A stretch of DNA of 64,000 nucleotides. Origin: Natrarchaeobius oligotrophus. Its GTDB lineage: Archaea > Halobacteriota > Halobacteria > Halobacteriales > Natrialbaceae. The notes below the pieces were generated by a model that saw nothing but the letters and a program-made list of their open reading frames with translations, had not been told where the DNA came from and made no database searches. The position numbers were made by a program, and so were the translations under genes. The first letter of the stretch is position 1; each line of letters starts with the position of its first letter. The stretch lies in the NCBI RefSeq assembly GCF_003841465.1, contig NZ_REFZ01000013.1:1-64000 (forward strand). The letters are read 5' to 3'. Shown here one piece after another: positions 35,067-43,620 of this stretch.

Positions 35067-36848
35067 TCAGCGATCGTCGGCCGAAGCGGGAACGTCGGTC
35101 GAATCGGGATCGAGGCCGACCGTCGACCGCCCCAGCACGTCCGCGTAGCCGCTGGCTGTGAGTTTCAGCGTCGGGACGCCGAGGAACGTGAGCGTCTGCA
35201 GGGTCAACAGCGGCCGCTCGAGTTCGACGCCGCCGTCGGCGAGCGCCCGGCGCAACCGTTCGAAGCCGTCCGCGACGTCCTCGAGGGGAGCGTCGACGGC
35301 CGTCGCCGCGACCGGCGCGGCGAGTTCGGCGACGACGCCCCCGTCCCGTGAGACGGCAAAGCCGCCCCCCATCGACGAGACGCGCCGCGCCGCGACGAGC
35401 GCGTCCTCGACGTCGGCGGCTACGACCACCAGACCGGTCGCGTCCCACGTCCCCGTCAGCGCCACGGCCCCGGACTCGAGTCCGAATCCGGTGAGAAAGC
35501 CGGTGAACCCGCGATCCTCGACGGCCGGATTTCGATCGATCATCGTCGCCGTGAGGACGTCCCGGTCGGGGGCGGGAACCAGCCGCTCCCCGTCGAGATC
35601 CGTTCGCACGGCCGGCTCCACCGTCGTCTCGGTCGTGACGAGCCCCTGGTCGACGACCATCGCCCGCACGGCGTCCGCCGGCGCGGCCGAACGCGGTGCG
35701 GTGAACCGCCGTTCTTCGAGGTCGACCGAGACGGTGTCGTAGACGTACTCCGGATACGGATCGGTCCGCGGCTCGACGGTCGGCTCTCCGTCGGCGACGA
35801 CGACGGCTCCGTCCGCAACGACGGTCTCGACGGTCATCGACTCGAGATTCTCGACGACCAGGAGGTCGGCGAACGCACCCGGTGCGACGACGCCGCGACC
35901 GGCCAATCCGAAGTGCGCTGCAGGGTTTTTCGTGGCCGCGTCGATCGCGTCGGCGGGCGACACGCCGCTTTCGATCATCCGCCTGACGACCTCGCTCATC
36001 CCGAAGCCCTCGAGGAGGTCCCGCGGCCAGATGCCGTCGGTCGACACCGAGACGCTCGCGCGATCGACGTCGGGGTACGCCTCGACGAGCACGTCGAGGT
36101 CGTCGCGGACGGAGCCACAGCGACCCACGACGTGCAGACCCTGCTCGGCGCGCTGGCGGACGCCCTCGGCCGAGATCGCCTCGTGGTCGTTGTCGACGAT
36201 CGTCGCGAACGCGCGGAGTCTGTCTCCCCGGCAGCCGGCACCGTGGCCGACGATCGTCTCGCCTTTCGCTCGAGTGCGTTCGTAGAGGCGCTCGAGGGGC
36301 GAGTCGCGACCGACGACGTGCACCCAGTCGACCTCGCCGACGCCGACCACCCGCTCGCGGTCGAGCAACTCCGCGAGGGCGTCGAGTTCGGCGTCGTCGG
36401 CCCGGACCGGCTCGAAGGTGTCGACCAGAAGCTGGGGCGGCAGCGTGAGGTAGATCGACAGCGGTAGCTCCGCCGTTCGCTCGAGCGTCGTCTCGACGCC
36501 GCGGCTGCCGAACAGCACGCCGAGCCCCGAGGTTTCGCTCACCATCGACGTCGTCCCGGCGGCGAGAAGCGACGGAACCGCCCGCTCCGGCGTCAGGTAG
36601 ATGTCCACGTGGGTGTGGGCGTCGATCAACCCCGGCAGGACGACCCGGCCGTTCGCGTCGACGACCGTCGTCTCCGAGTCCACGACCGAACTCGCGTCTT
36701 CCGGGAGGGCCGCGATCCGATCGCCGACGACGGCGACGTCCCGTTCGAGAAACGTCCGCCGATTCGAACAGTAGACCCGTCCGCCCGAAAGAACCAGATC
36801 CGCGCTCGCCCCCTCGGACTCGAGCGCGACGGGTTGAAGTTCGTTCAT
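35067..36848 (-). CDS. Divergent adenine deaminase-family amidohydrolase
   Basis: 593 residues, standard length for Ade. The N-terminal barrel is preceded by a small domain. The metal motif reads LIDAHTHVDIYLTPE near 75, then VGEVDWVHVVG near 168, VGHGAGCRGDRL near 200 and NDHEAIS near 222; a C-terminal FLTGFGLESGAVAL domain follows. Adenine deaminases usually have H-x-H-I-E-S-S, D-G-H-A-P-G, S-D-H-E and a C-terminal A-H-D-S-H-N. Several of these are changed here (notably T-G-T-W-D-A-T for A-H-D-S-H-N), so the substrate may not be adenine. The start is the ATG at 36848. Confidence 0.75.
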   Translation of the reverse strand: MNELQPVALESEGASADLVLSGGRVYCSNRRTFLERDVAVVGDRIAALPEDASSVVDSETTVVDANGRVVLPGLIDAHTHVDIYLTPERAVPSLLAAGTTSMVSETSGLGVLFGSRGVETTLERTAELPLSIYLTLPPQLLVDTFEPVRADDAELDALAELLDRERVVGVGEVDWVHVVGRDSPLERLYERTRAKGETIVGHGAGCRGDRLRAFATIVDNDHEAISAEGVRQRAEQGLHVVGRCGSVRDDLDVLVEAYPDVDRASVSVSTDGIWPRDLLEGFGMSEVVRRMIESGVSPADAIDAATKNPAAHFGLAGRGVVAPGAFADLLVVENLESMTVETVVADGAVVVADGEPTVEPRTDPYPEYVYDTVSVDLEERRFTAPRSAAPADAVRAMVVDQGLVTTETTVEPAVRTDLDGERLVPAPDRDVLTATMIDRNPAVEDRGFTGFLTGFGLESGAVALTGTWDATGLVVVAADVEDALVAARRVSSMGGGFAVSRDGGVVAELAAPVAATAVDAPLEDVADGFERLRRALADGGVELERPLLTLQTLTFLGVPTLKLTASGYADVLGRSTVGLDPDSTDVPASADDR

Positions 36849-36979
36849 GCCAGGGTGGTTCTCGCCCAGGATCTTAATCGCTCCCGGTTCGATCGTCGGA
36901 CTCGTCCGAGCGGACGCGCCGGTTCTGTCGCCTACGAAAGGACTATATTCGATCCCGCCCTATACGGCTTCGAGAGGCC

Positions 36980-37267
36980 ATGAACAAACACTTCCACGAC
37001 AGCCTGTACTACCTCAAGCGAGCCGGCGAACACGCGCGACTCGGGATCGAAGCCAACCTCGAACCGGTCGTCGAGCGCGCACGGCGGGCCTTCGGACGCG
37101 ACGACGAGCCCGAACCCGAGGCGGGACGACTCGAGACCGTTCGCCGAACTGCGACGGATCTCGAGCACCGGGTCGAACGCCGCGCGCGGACGACGGTCGG
37201 AACCGTTCGGGAGGCGGTTCCGGGCGGGGACTCGGGGTCGGACTCGAGCGACGAAAGGAAACCTTAA
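36980..37267 (+). CDS. Small acidic/basic repeat-like haloarchaeal protein
   Basis: 95 residues beginning MNKHFHDSLYYLKRAGEHA, with regular heptad-like helix signals (GIEANLEPVVERARRAF) and an Arg-rich second half (TATDLEHRVERRARTTVG). It is probably all-helical and cytoplasmic, matching the outline of a haloarchaeal family of unknown function (I believe DUF7553). It ends 27 bp before tRNA-Val and is divergent from the adenine-deaminase-like gene. Confidence 0.55.
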   Translation: MNKHFHDSLYYLKRAGEHARLGIEANLEPVVERARRAFGRDDEPEPEAGRLETVRRTATDLEHRVERRARTTVGTVREAVPGGDSGSDSSDERKP

Positions 37268-37294
37268 GTCGACCGCACGGATACGTGACCGTGC

Positions 37295-37369
37295 GGGTTG
37301 GTGATCTAGTCTGGTTATGATACCTCCTTCACACGGAGGAAGTCGGCAGTTCAAATCTGCCCCAACCCA
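37295..37369 (+). tRNA. tRNA-Val(CAC)
   Basis: 75 bases. Acceptor GGGTTGG pairs with CCAACCC and is followed by discriminator A. The anticodon stem CCTCC/GGAGG encloses the loop TTCACAC with anticodon CAC, and the T-arm is GGCAG-TTCAAAT-CTGCC. Valine by anticodon. Its 3' end is duplicated downstream (37480-37502), as at integration sites. Confidence 0.95.
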
Positions 37370-37502
37370 TTTTTGACGACACAACGACGACGAGCGTAGC
37401 GAGGAGTCCGTGTCGTCAAAAATGGTCGGCAGTTTGAACTAGACGAGTCGCGCGCAGCGCAGCGAGCACGTCTCGGCGTAGTTCAAATCTGCCCCAACCC
37501 AT
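37348..37502. repeat. tRNA-Val 3'-end direct repeat with nested inverted repeats (att-like)
   Basis: The tRNA-Val 3' end (37348-37370, including TTCAAATCTGCCCCAACCC) is repeated exactly at 37480-37502, 23 bp in all. Between them are a 16-bp inverted repeat (CATTTTTGACGACAC near 37369-37383, mirrored at about 37410-37424) and, at about 37428-37442, a mirrored copy of part of the tRNA end (GGCAGTTTGAACTA) that could pair with the second repeat. Duplicated tRNA 3' ends are classic att sites of archaeal integrases; no integrase gene is seen here. Confidence 0.75.
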
Positions 37503-37689
37503 CAACTTACTGCTACAATCCGTGTGAGTGGTTTCTCCGCGCTCATCGGCTCTAACCAGTGAGTCGGAGTCTGCACCCCGTCTGGATGGACAACCAATTC
37601 AACAAGGATCTTGTCGGCCCCCGTGTAGTGTCACGATCTCGCGTAAAGGAATGCGCACGGAAATGATAAAATACTCCTCTTATCAAGCG
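37503..37689. other. Island left edge, no gene seen
   Basis: This directly follows the second tRNA-Val end. I see no convincing frame. The composition drops toward AT compared with the preceding core genes, fitting the start of acquired sequence. Confidence 0.4.
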
Positions 37690-38035
37690 GATTAGGGCGC
37701 TACAACCTCGCGCTTCAGCGCGGGGATACAGCGCCCGCACGTGGTTTTGAGAGGTTCTATGGCGTACCGAATGCCAACCGAGGCGGTCTACCCGCCTACT
37801 GAGACAATATCGGGATTCGCCCCTTCATCGTGGAAGGCACCCCTCCCATGTGGTGAACGGGGTGCAGGAAGCACAAGATAACCCCGAATTCCCATCTCTC
37901 GACGGTTGATAGGGGTAACGGTAGCGTGGAACTGCCAGCATTCCCTCGAGGATGTGAAACCGTAACTCTCCCAAACCAGCAAGCCTTCGCTTGTGGGAAG
38001 CTTCGCCGTTTACGGCGGAGCGGATGTCGCTCACA
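37690..38035 (+). mobile_element. Transposase-less IS605/IS1341-type element
   Basis: The left-end hairpin at 37696-37735 has outer arms GGCGCT/AGCGCC and inner arms CTCGCGC/GCGCGGG. The right-end hairpin at 38001-38020 (CTTCGCCG-TTTA-CGGCGGAG) is followed by CGGATGTC. The 260 bases between hold several more hairpins (GCACCCC/GGGGTGC, CAAGC/GCTTG) and only stop-broken frames. This is the layout of IS200/IS605-family ends and TnpB-associated RNA, without tnpA or tnpB. A second right end occurs at 43588. Known: haloarchaeal IS1341-type genes have 3' non-coding RNAs. Inference: this is a non-autonomous derivative. Confidence 0.55.
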
Positions 38036-38219
38036 CTCTCGTGATTACTATTCGTGACAAATCGACTCAGTCTCCGACAACCAATAGTCGTTGTTTGCAC
38101 CGATGCGCATACGAGGACTCGAATAAATCGTTAGCAGCTTCGTATTTGTCTTGCAGCCCCTATGAACGGGTGCAAGCAGGCCCGACAGCTTTCACCGTAC
38201 TCGCCATACTATCCGCTGG

Positions 38220-39524
38220 ATGAGTGCCTACGAAATCACGTTAATTGTTATTGCCATTTCCGTATTAGGGGCAGTCATTCTTCCGCGTTTTTTAGCGGAC
38301 AAACCGCTGTCATTGCCAATGATCTACGTCGGGTTCGGCATACTCTTGTTTTCTGTCGTTCCCGGAATGCCGTCCGTAGATCCAGTCGCCAACTCTGGTC
38401 TCACCGAGCGGGTCACTGAACTCGTCGTGATTATCGCATTGATGGGTGCCGGGCTGAAAATCGATCGCCCATTCGACGTACTGACCTGGATGTCAACGTG
38501 GAGGCTTCTCGCCGTTGCTATGCCACTGACTATCGCTGTCACGACCCTGCTGGGCTGGTATTTTATCGGACTTTTGCTTCCGACCGCCATTCTCCTGGGG
38601 GCGGTCTTAGCTCCGACCGATCCAGTATTAGCCTCAGATGTCGAGGCAGGTGCTCCACTCACCGAAATAGAAGAGGAAAATTCAATTGAACAGAGATGGG
38701 GATCCATTCGCTTCGCGCTCACATCGGAAGGAGGTCTCAATGATGGGCTAGCGTTTCCATTCACATACCTCGCAATCGCTGCGGCTGCTGCGAACGCTTC
38801 GGGTTACACGTGGTTGATTGATTGGGTACTGGTCGATGTATTGTACAAAGTCGGTGCCGGACTCGTAGTAGGATACGTTGTGGGACACGTGATGGCTCGT
38901 ATTATTTTCCACGCTCCAACACTTTCCCATCGATCAGAAGTCATGGTTGGAGCGGAGGCACTAGCCACGACACTGCTCGCCTACGGAATAGCCGAACTAC
39001 TCGGCGGGTATGGCTTTATCGCTGTCTTCGTCGCTGCGCTTGGACTTCGCCGCTTCGAGTGGGAACACGAGTACCATCGGCGCCTCCATGACTTCGCCGC
39101 AATCGTCGAACGGCTCCTCATGGCCACGGTACTCGTATTATTCGGCGGTGCGATTGCAGGCGGCCTCCTGGCACCATTGACCTGGACCGGAGGGCTACTT
39201 GGCCTCGCTTTCTTGTTTCTACTCCGTCCCGTTGCCGGAATTATCGCATTTCTCGGCTCCGATGCTCCGTGGATCGACCGCGCTGTCATCTCATTTTTCG
39301 GAATTCGTGGCATCGGATCGTTCTACTATCTGTCCTATGCATTAGCTCACGCATCATTCGAAGAAATGGAACTGATCGTCGCCGCGGAGTGGCTCTGGGC
39401 CTTCGTCGGGTTCGTAGTTCTACTGTCGATTTTCGTTCACGGCCTTACTGCCAGTCCAGTTATGAATTCGGTGGACCGTCATCGTCCCTCCCAGATAGAA
39501 ATGAGGAATTGGGCCGAAGAGTGA
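38220..39524 (+). CDS. Cation/proton antiporter, CPA1 (NhaP) type
   Basis: 434 residues, 12-13 membrane helices, no long C-terminal domain. Ion-binding motifs: LAPTDPVLASDV near residue 135, SEGGLNDGLAFPFTY near 175, FGIRGIGSFYYLSY near 360. It exchanges Na+ (or K+/Li+) for H+ across the cell membrane, a core part of salt and pH homeostasis. Codon use is less GC-biased than that of core neighbours, so the gene is probably island cargo. It starts at the ATG 38220, 185 bp after the mobile element. No subunit genes follow. Confidence 0.9.
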   Translation: MSAYEITLIVIAISVLGAVILPRFLADKPLSLPMIYVGFGILLFSVVPGMPSVDPVANSGLTERVTELVVIIALMGAGLKIDRPFDVLTWMSTWRLLAVAMPLTIAVTTLLGWYFIGLLLPTAILLGAVLAPTDPVLASDVEAGAPLTEIEEENSIEQRWGSIRFALTSEGGLNDGLAFPFTYLAIAAAAANASGYTWLIDWVLVDVLYKVGAGLVVGYVVGHVMARIIFHAPTLSHRSEVMVGAEALATTLLAYGIAELLGGYGFIAVFVAALGLRRFEWEHEYHRRLHDFAAIVERLLMATVLVLFGGAIAGGLLAPLTWTGGLLGLAFLFLLRPVAGIIAFLGSDAPWIDRAVISFFGIRGIGSFYYLSYALAHASFEEMELIVAAEWLWAFVGFVVLLSIFVHGLTASPVMNSVDRHRPSQIEMRNWAEE

Positions 39525-39533
39525 AAATATTCT

Positions 39534-39947
39534 CTAATCTGACACCAGGGCCACTCGAAAAAGCATAATCAGTACATCACAAAGCCGGTTAGTTGAGACG
39601 TCTGCTTGCTGAAGATGTGTCCAAGCACCAGCAGCAAGCAGACAGTGAAATCCACGAGGACCAACTACTTCACTTCCGTTTTGTATTTCAAGGGAATGGG
39701 ACTCTCCGTCACCGTTGCTCACTGTAATCTCGTATTCTTGGCTTTCGTAAAGGACGAGGATTGAATTCACTTCGTCAGCGATCGCGTCGAGTCTGATACG
39801 GTTCCAACCGTCAGTATGATCTTCGAGAACGATCTCATCGACACCGTCCCATTCTCTATGAGTTTCCGCCGTTTCAGCACATCCTACAATAGTCGTTGTT
39901 ACAGCCGCAGCTGAAAGCTTCAGCAGACCGTGCCGATCAAATACCTG
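39534..39947 (-). pseudogene. Lipoprotein-like gene without a usable start
   Basis: The frame reads from a stop codon (TAA at 39950-39948) into GLLKLSAAAVTTTIVGCAE, which looks like the end of a Tat or lipoprotein signal with a lipobox Cys. It continues EWDGVDEIVLEDHTDGWNRI, ESQEYEITVSNGDGESH, and ends at 39534. No ATG, GTG or TTG lies between the TAA and the signal core; the only upstream ATG (MSN) hits that TAA. The later residues (from about GFHCLLAAG) look out of frame. Inference: a small surface lipoprotein gene, now broken at both ends. Confidence 0.5.
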
Positions 39948-40054
39948 TTAATTACTCATAGACAGTGGGTGCTGGTGGTTTCACGCTGGTGGATGGAGCG
40001 TGATGGTCAAGACGGCAACGTCGGCGTCTCGTTCCAAAACGACTGACCTCTCGT

Positions 40055-41377
40055 CTATTTAGGGCCCGATAATTCGACCTCTTCATCAGTAATTCGTCCG
40101 ATGTTTTCCTCGGTGAGGGCGTAGTCCTCCTCATCGGCGTTCCCCCACCCCAGTCTCGCCTTAACCCGATCGACGAGTCCAGGCTCAGGATCGACATACG
40201 CCTTCCCGCCGCTTACCTCCTCGACCATGCCCACAGGGTTTCCTTCGGGATCTACGACCGGTTTCCCCTCGTCATCGTCAGTAATCTTCGCCCGTACGTC
40301 CTCGCCCACCTCTGTTTCAGCCTCGGTTGTCTCAGTATCGTACTCCGTTACGCCGACAGGGCTCACTCCACTGTCAAGGCTTTCACCGTCTACGAATGCA
40401 GTCTCGATGGGAGTACTCGCCCTGGTTTCGGCTTGGAGCACTTCGCTCTCGGTTAGGTCGCCACGGATGATCTTTCGTTCGGTAACCTCGTCTTCGACGA
40501 TTCGTCGTTGGTTGATCTGTGTCCGGACGATATCGTCCTCGTGGAAATGGCTCTCGATGGTTTCGCTCTTAATAATCTCTTCGGGATCCGCCTGTGTTTC
40601 GATAACGTCGCTCTCCAGCAGTGCCTGCTGAACCCGTTCAATCTCGATCGAACTCTCGACCGTCTCAGATTCGACCTCGTCTGTCTCGGTGACATCCACA
40701 TCGACGATTCGACTTTCAATGGTTGCTCGTTCGAGCAATTCACGAGTGATAGACCAGTCTTCATCGACATCAACTTCGACACCAACCGACTGAGGGAGTT
40801 CCTCTCGAAGCCCGCCGGTCAGCTGGTCCATATCTTCGAACCGAGACTGGTCGATATCGTCGAACACATTCTGATTGACCACGTCACAGCTACCAATCTC
40901 TCTGGAGCGAAGGTCGACATCGACGACCCGGCTATCGAGCACTTCAGTATCGATAATTTCGCTCTCGATGGTCGCATGCTCGACGATGGTCCGCTCAACG
41001 ACCGTAGTTTCGGTGACTTCGCTCGTTACTGTCTCGCCTGCGAGGAGACGTTCCTCGAGTTCGCTTGCCCCTACTGGAGCGTGGTTCACTGCTTGATCGC
41101 GGTCGACGACCTCTACGGGACGAGCGGGATGGTCCTCGTGAAATACAATTACCAGTTCATTCTCTTCCACCACTTGGAAGAACTCGTCCCAGGAGAGAGT
41201 CTCCATCGTCTCAGTCCGTTCGGTTTCGGTGCGTAACCAATAGGGATTCGACGAGTCTTCAACGGTGGTCTCCGTTTCGGTCGTTCGAACAGGTGCTAAA
41301 TCGTGCTCTTCGGCCCATTTCCTGATCGTCTCTCGATCCGTTGTTAACCGCCTCTCTCCTGATTCGTCTGTTGGCAT
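40055..41377 (-). CDS. Beta-repeat stress-type protein with C-terminal PRC-like domain
   Basis: 440 residues, very acidic. An N-terminal RETIRKWAEEHDLAP helix and a WDEFFQVVEENELVIVFHED domain (about 60-100) precede a long segment (120-320) of repeating 10-12 residue units. Examples are TIESEIIDTEVLDSRVVDVD, TIESRIVDVDV and SETIESHFHEDDIV, suggesting a right-handed beta-helix or similar solenoid. The C-terminus (340-430: RAKITDDDEGKPVVDPEGN, VGMVEEVSGGKAYVDPEPG) looks like a PRC-barrel-type domain. Function unknown. I chose the ATG at 41377 (MPTDESGERR). It lies within the island and has no operon partner. Confidence 0.65.
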   Translation of the reverse strand: MPTDESGERRLTTDRETIRKWAEEHDLAPVRTTETETTVEDSSNPYWLRTETERTETMETLSWDEFFQVVEENELVIVFHEDHPARPVEVVDRDQAVNHAPVGASELEERLLAGETVTSEVTETTVVERTIVEHATIESEIIDTEVLDSRVVDVDLRSREIGSCDVVNQNVFDDIDQSRFEDMDQLTGGLREELPQSVGVEVDVDEDWSITRELLERATIESRIVDVDVTETDEVESETVESSIEIERVQQALLESDVIETQADPEEIIKSETIESHFHEDDIVRTQINQRRIVEDEVTERKIIRGDLTESEVLQAETRASTPIETAFVDGESLDSGVSPVGVTEYDTETTEAETEVGEDVRAKITDDDEGKPVVDPEGNPVGMVEEVSGGKAYVDPEPGLVDRVKARLGWGNADEEDYALTEENIGRITDEEVELSGPK

Positions 41378-41656
41378 AATAGAGAGGCCCATGTCTACTT
41401 CCTTTAATCAAGCCCCCTTCTAACTCAAGGACGTGAATGATATGACTAGGAGCCTTGAACTATTCAATTATTTTGGAAGCTTCAAATTTTATTGTTTTTA
41501 GTATTATGAGTTGCTGTTTTGCACCATTGGTATTTTGAGAAGTTCATTATCTGTGGGCCACTAGAGATCTGCAAATGAATCAACAGAGAATATTTTGTGT
41601 TCCCTCCTTGCTCTTGCAGCCTTCGGCACCATTCGACAGGAAATTGTTCTCATGAC

Positions 41657-42669
41657 ATGTCTAATACCGGTGATCCGTCCGCGTGGGTTACCGAGCGGTA
41701 CGCTTACGATGTCCTCGCATTACTGAGCATTATTTAAATAGGACTACTTTTACTGCCATATTTAAAGTACGTCTTGCTAGCAGTTGTTCTTGCCTACGTA
41801 TTGATGCCCGCACAGCGGATATTAGAACGCCGATTGGGTTCGATGAGTGCAGCAATTACGCTTATCGTTGTTACAGTTCTGTTGATAATCCTTTCTGTTG
41901 TCTATATCCTTGCTATTGCGATCCAAGAAAGTCTGGAACTTGGTACTGCTATTCAAGAAGGGGACATCACAATCACTGCCATTGAGTCACGTCTCGCAGA
42001 TGCTGGATATCCGCTAAATATCGATGGACTGTATGCAACGTATCAGGAACCAATTAGGACAGGGCTGGAAGGAGTAGCGACAAGCGCCTTCGGAATTGTC
42101 GGAGGTGGAGGCGAACTACTCATTGGTCTCACTGTTATGGTGTTCGTTCTCTATTCGCTATTGATCGACAGCGAACGGCCCTTCGCCTGGTTCCAGAGGG
42201 TGATCCCGATCGAGGACAGCGTCCAGCGTGAGTTGCTCTCTGAACTGGATCGCTTGATGGGGCCTCTGTCGTTAGCAACGTCGGGATCGCCCTCGTTCAA
42301 GCAATTCTGCTCGGAATTGCGGTAGCACTGGCCGGGATACCTGCGGTTGTCTTGATCGCTGTAGCGACGTTCCTGGCCGCATTGCTGCCGTTGATCGGCG
42401 TAGTCGCAGTCTGGCTTCCGCTTTCAGTGTATCTCGTGGTAGCTGGTCGTCCCATCGCAGCTGCACTGATGGTCATCTACGGGCTTGCGATCAGTATCTC
42501 CGATAATTATCTTCGGGCTTACCTCATGGGGCACACCGGAGGGAGTAATGTAGCAACGGTTATCGTTGGTATTTTCGGAGGGATTGCAGTTTTCGGGGGT
42601 AGTCGGATTGTTCATCGGTCCCGTCATATCGAAGGTGCGAGAATTACCTTGGAAACGGGGTTGCGATAA
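41657..42669 (+). pseudogene. AI-2E family permease, broken by stop and frameshifts
   Basis: The frame from the ATG 41657 reads MSNTGDPSAWVTERYAYDVL and a membrane helix, then an in-frame TAA at 41735. The same frame resumes with LPYLKYVLLAVVLAYVLMPAQ. A one-base deletion near 42260 shifts the frame, after which LVQAILLGIAVALAGIPAVV and DNYLRAYLMGHTGGSNVA follow. Two further compensating shifts occur near 42595-42645. Together they give a complete PerM/YdiK-type exporter with about 8 helices. Known family members export autoinducer-2, or in some cases Na+ or fatty acids. The stop and the indels make a functional product unlikely. Confidence 0.8.
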
Positions 42670-42729
42670 CAGGGTGACCAGTCGTAATCCAGACTAGCCT
42701 TTCTGGAGTACTCGACGCTCCCCGTCCAA

Positions 42730-43500
42730 TTACCGATCACGGTCAATAGTTCGCCATCGTCGGCCATAGACTCGAGGAAGGGCATCGATCTTGGACAGTC
42801 GAACGTTCGATGGAACTGAAGAGAATCGCGTTGAGACGCTGTCCGGTATCGGGCCTGAGGGGTGGAGCGAGACAGCAGTCGGGTTCCGAGGCCTGGTGCC
42901 TGGCTGTCGTCGATTTGCAGGATATACCTCTTCGACAGCTTTGTGTCCCTTTAATACACCTTCCCGGGCTTCACGCGCTCTCTTTTGAGCTTGCTGTTGA
43001 ATCGCGGCGTTCGTTACCTCCGGTCGAACCTCCGCAATGAAGTCTCGAACCTCCCCAACTGCTTCAGAGGTACCGTCTCCAGGAAGTGCGTCCTCGTCGA
43101 GGACATCAACTACCTCTTTTTTCAGTTGTGCTGCCTCCTCTGCGAACTCAACCAGATCGATCGAGTTCCAGAGCTCTCGCAATCGTATCGCGTGGCGAAT
43201 CGTGTGCAGGTCTATTGCGGTGTCTGGATCGCGCTCACGGATAGCCGTTGGAATTTGCTCCACATCGACTAAGCCCGGTAGTTCTCGAAAGTCAACGGCC
43301 TTCGGCAGCGTTTCGAGGTCAACTGTCTCAAGCAGTTGGCCGGCCTCCACTACAATGTCCTGAAGTTCCTGTACCGTCTCGGTAAGGTTTCCGTCGGAAT
43401 CTTCCTGCTCGATTGCGAACGTCAGTTGATCAACCGCAGCTTCGATGCGCTTCGCAGCTCCGTCGGTGTCCATTGAGAGATGAGTAGTAGCGTAGCTCAT
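42730..43500 (-). CDS. Helical protein with Leu/Pro segment repeats, unknown function
   Basis: 256 residues. Starts MSYATTHLSMDTDGAAKRIE with helices through LQDIVVEAGQLLETVD. Then come short units ending in DL or DV (ETLPKAVDFRELPGLVDVEQ, PDTAIDLHTIRHAIRLRELW), a helical EEAAQLKKEVVDVL region and a basic C-terminus. The pattern of 10-14 residue segments suggests tandem structural repeats. Family not recognised; similar proteins occur in haloarchaeal accessory regions. The ATG at 43500 is preferred; the frame continues to 43623 only through mobile-element sequence. Confidence 0.55.
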   Translation of the reverse strand: MSYATTHLSMDTDGAAKRIEAAVDQLTFAIEQEDSDGNLTETVQELQDIVVEAGQLLETVDLETLPKAVDFRELPGLVDVEQIPTAIRERDPDTAIDLHTIRHAIRLRELWNSIDLVEFAEEAAQLKKEVVDVLDEDALPGDGTSEAVGEVRDFIAEVRPEVTNAAIQQQAQKRAREAREGVLKGHKAVEEVYPANRRQPGTRPRNPTAVSLHPSGPIPDSVSTRFSSVPSNVRLSKIDALPRVYGRRWRTIDRDR

Positions 43501-43574
43501 AAGTACGATTACTTTATATAGGGTGTGACCGAATATGAATGACTCCCTTGCTCCTGCCCCAACAAATAGAAAAT

Positions 43575-43620
43575 TTGTGATATCCCCTCCGCCGTAAACG
43601 GCGAAGCTTCCCAGCGAACA
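43575..43620 (-). mobile_element. IS605/IS1341-type right end, solo
   Basis: On the minus strand, GGGAAGCTTCGCCGTTTACG, then GCGGAGGGGATATC, matches the right end at 37997-38028 apart from two or three bases, hairpin included. It is followed by ACAAAT-five bases-ATTTGT, a small palindrome. The upstream flank is the truncated gene at 43619-44442, so the element probably replaced that gene's 3' part. Confidence 0.55.

Noticed and set aside
37552-37740. 62-codon minus-strand frame at the island edge as a gene
   Set aside because: It reads through the left-end hairpin of the IS605-type element and has no coding composition.
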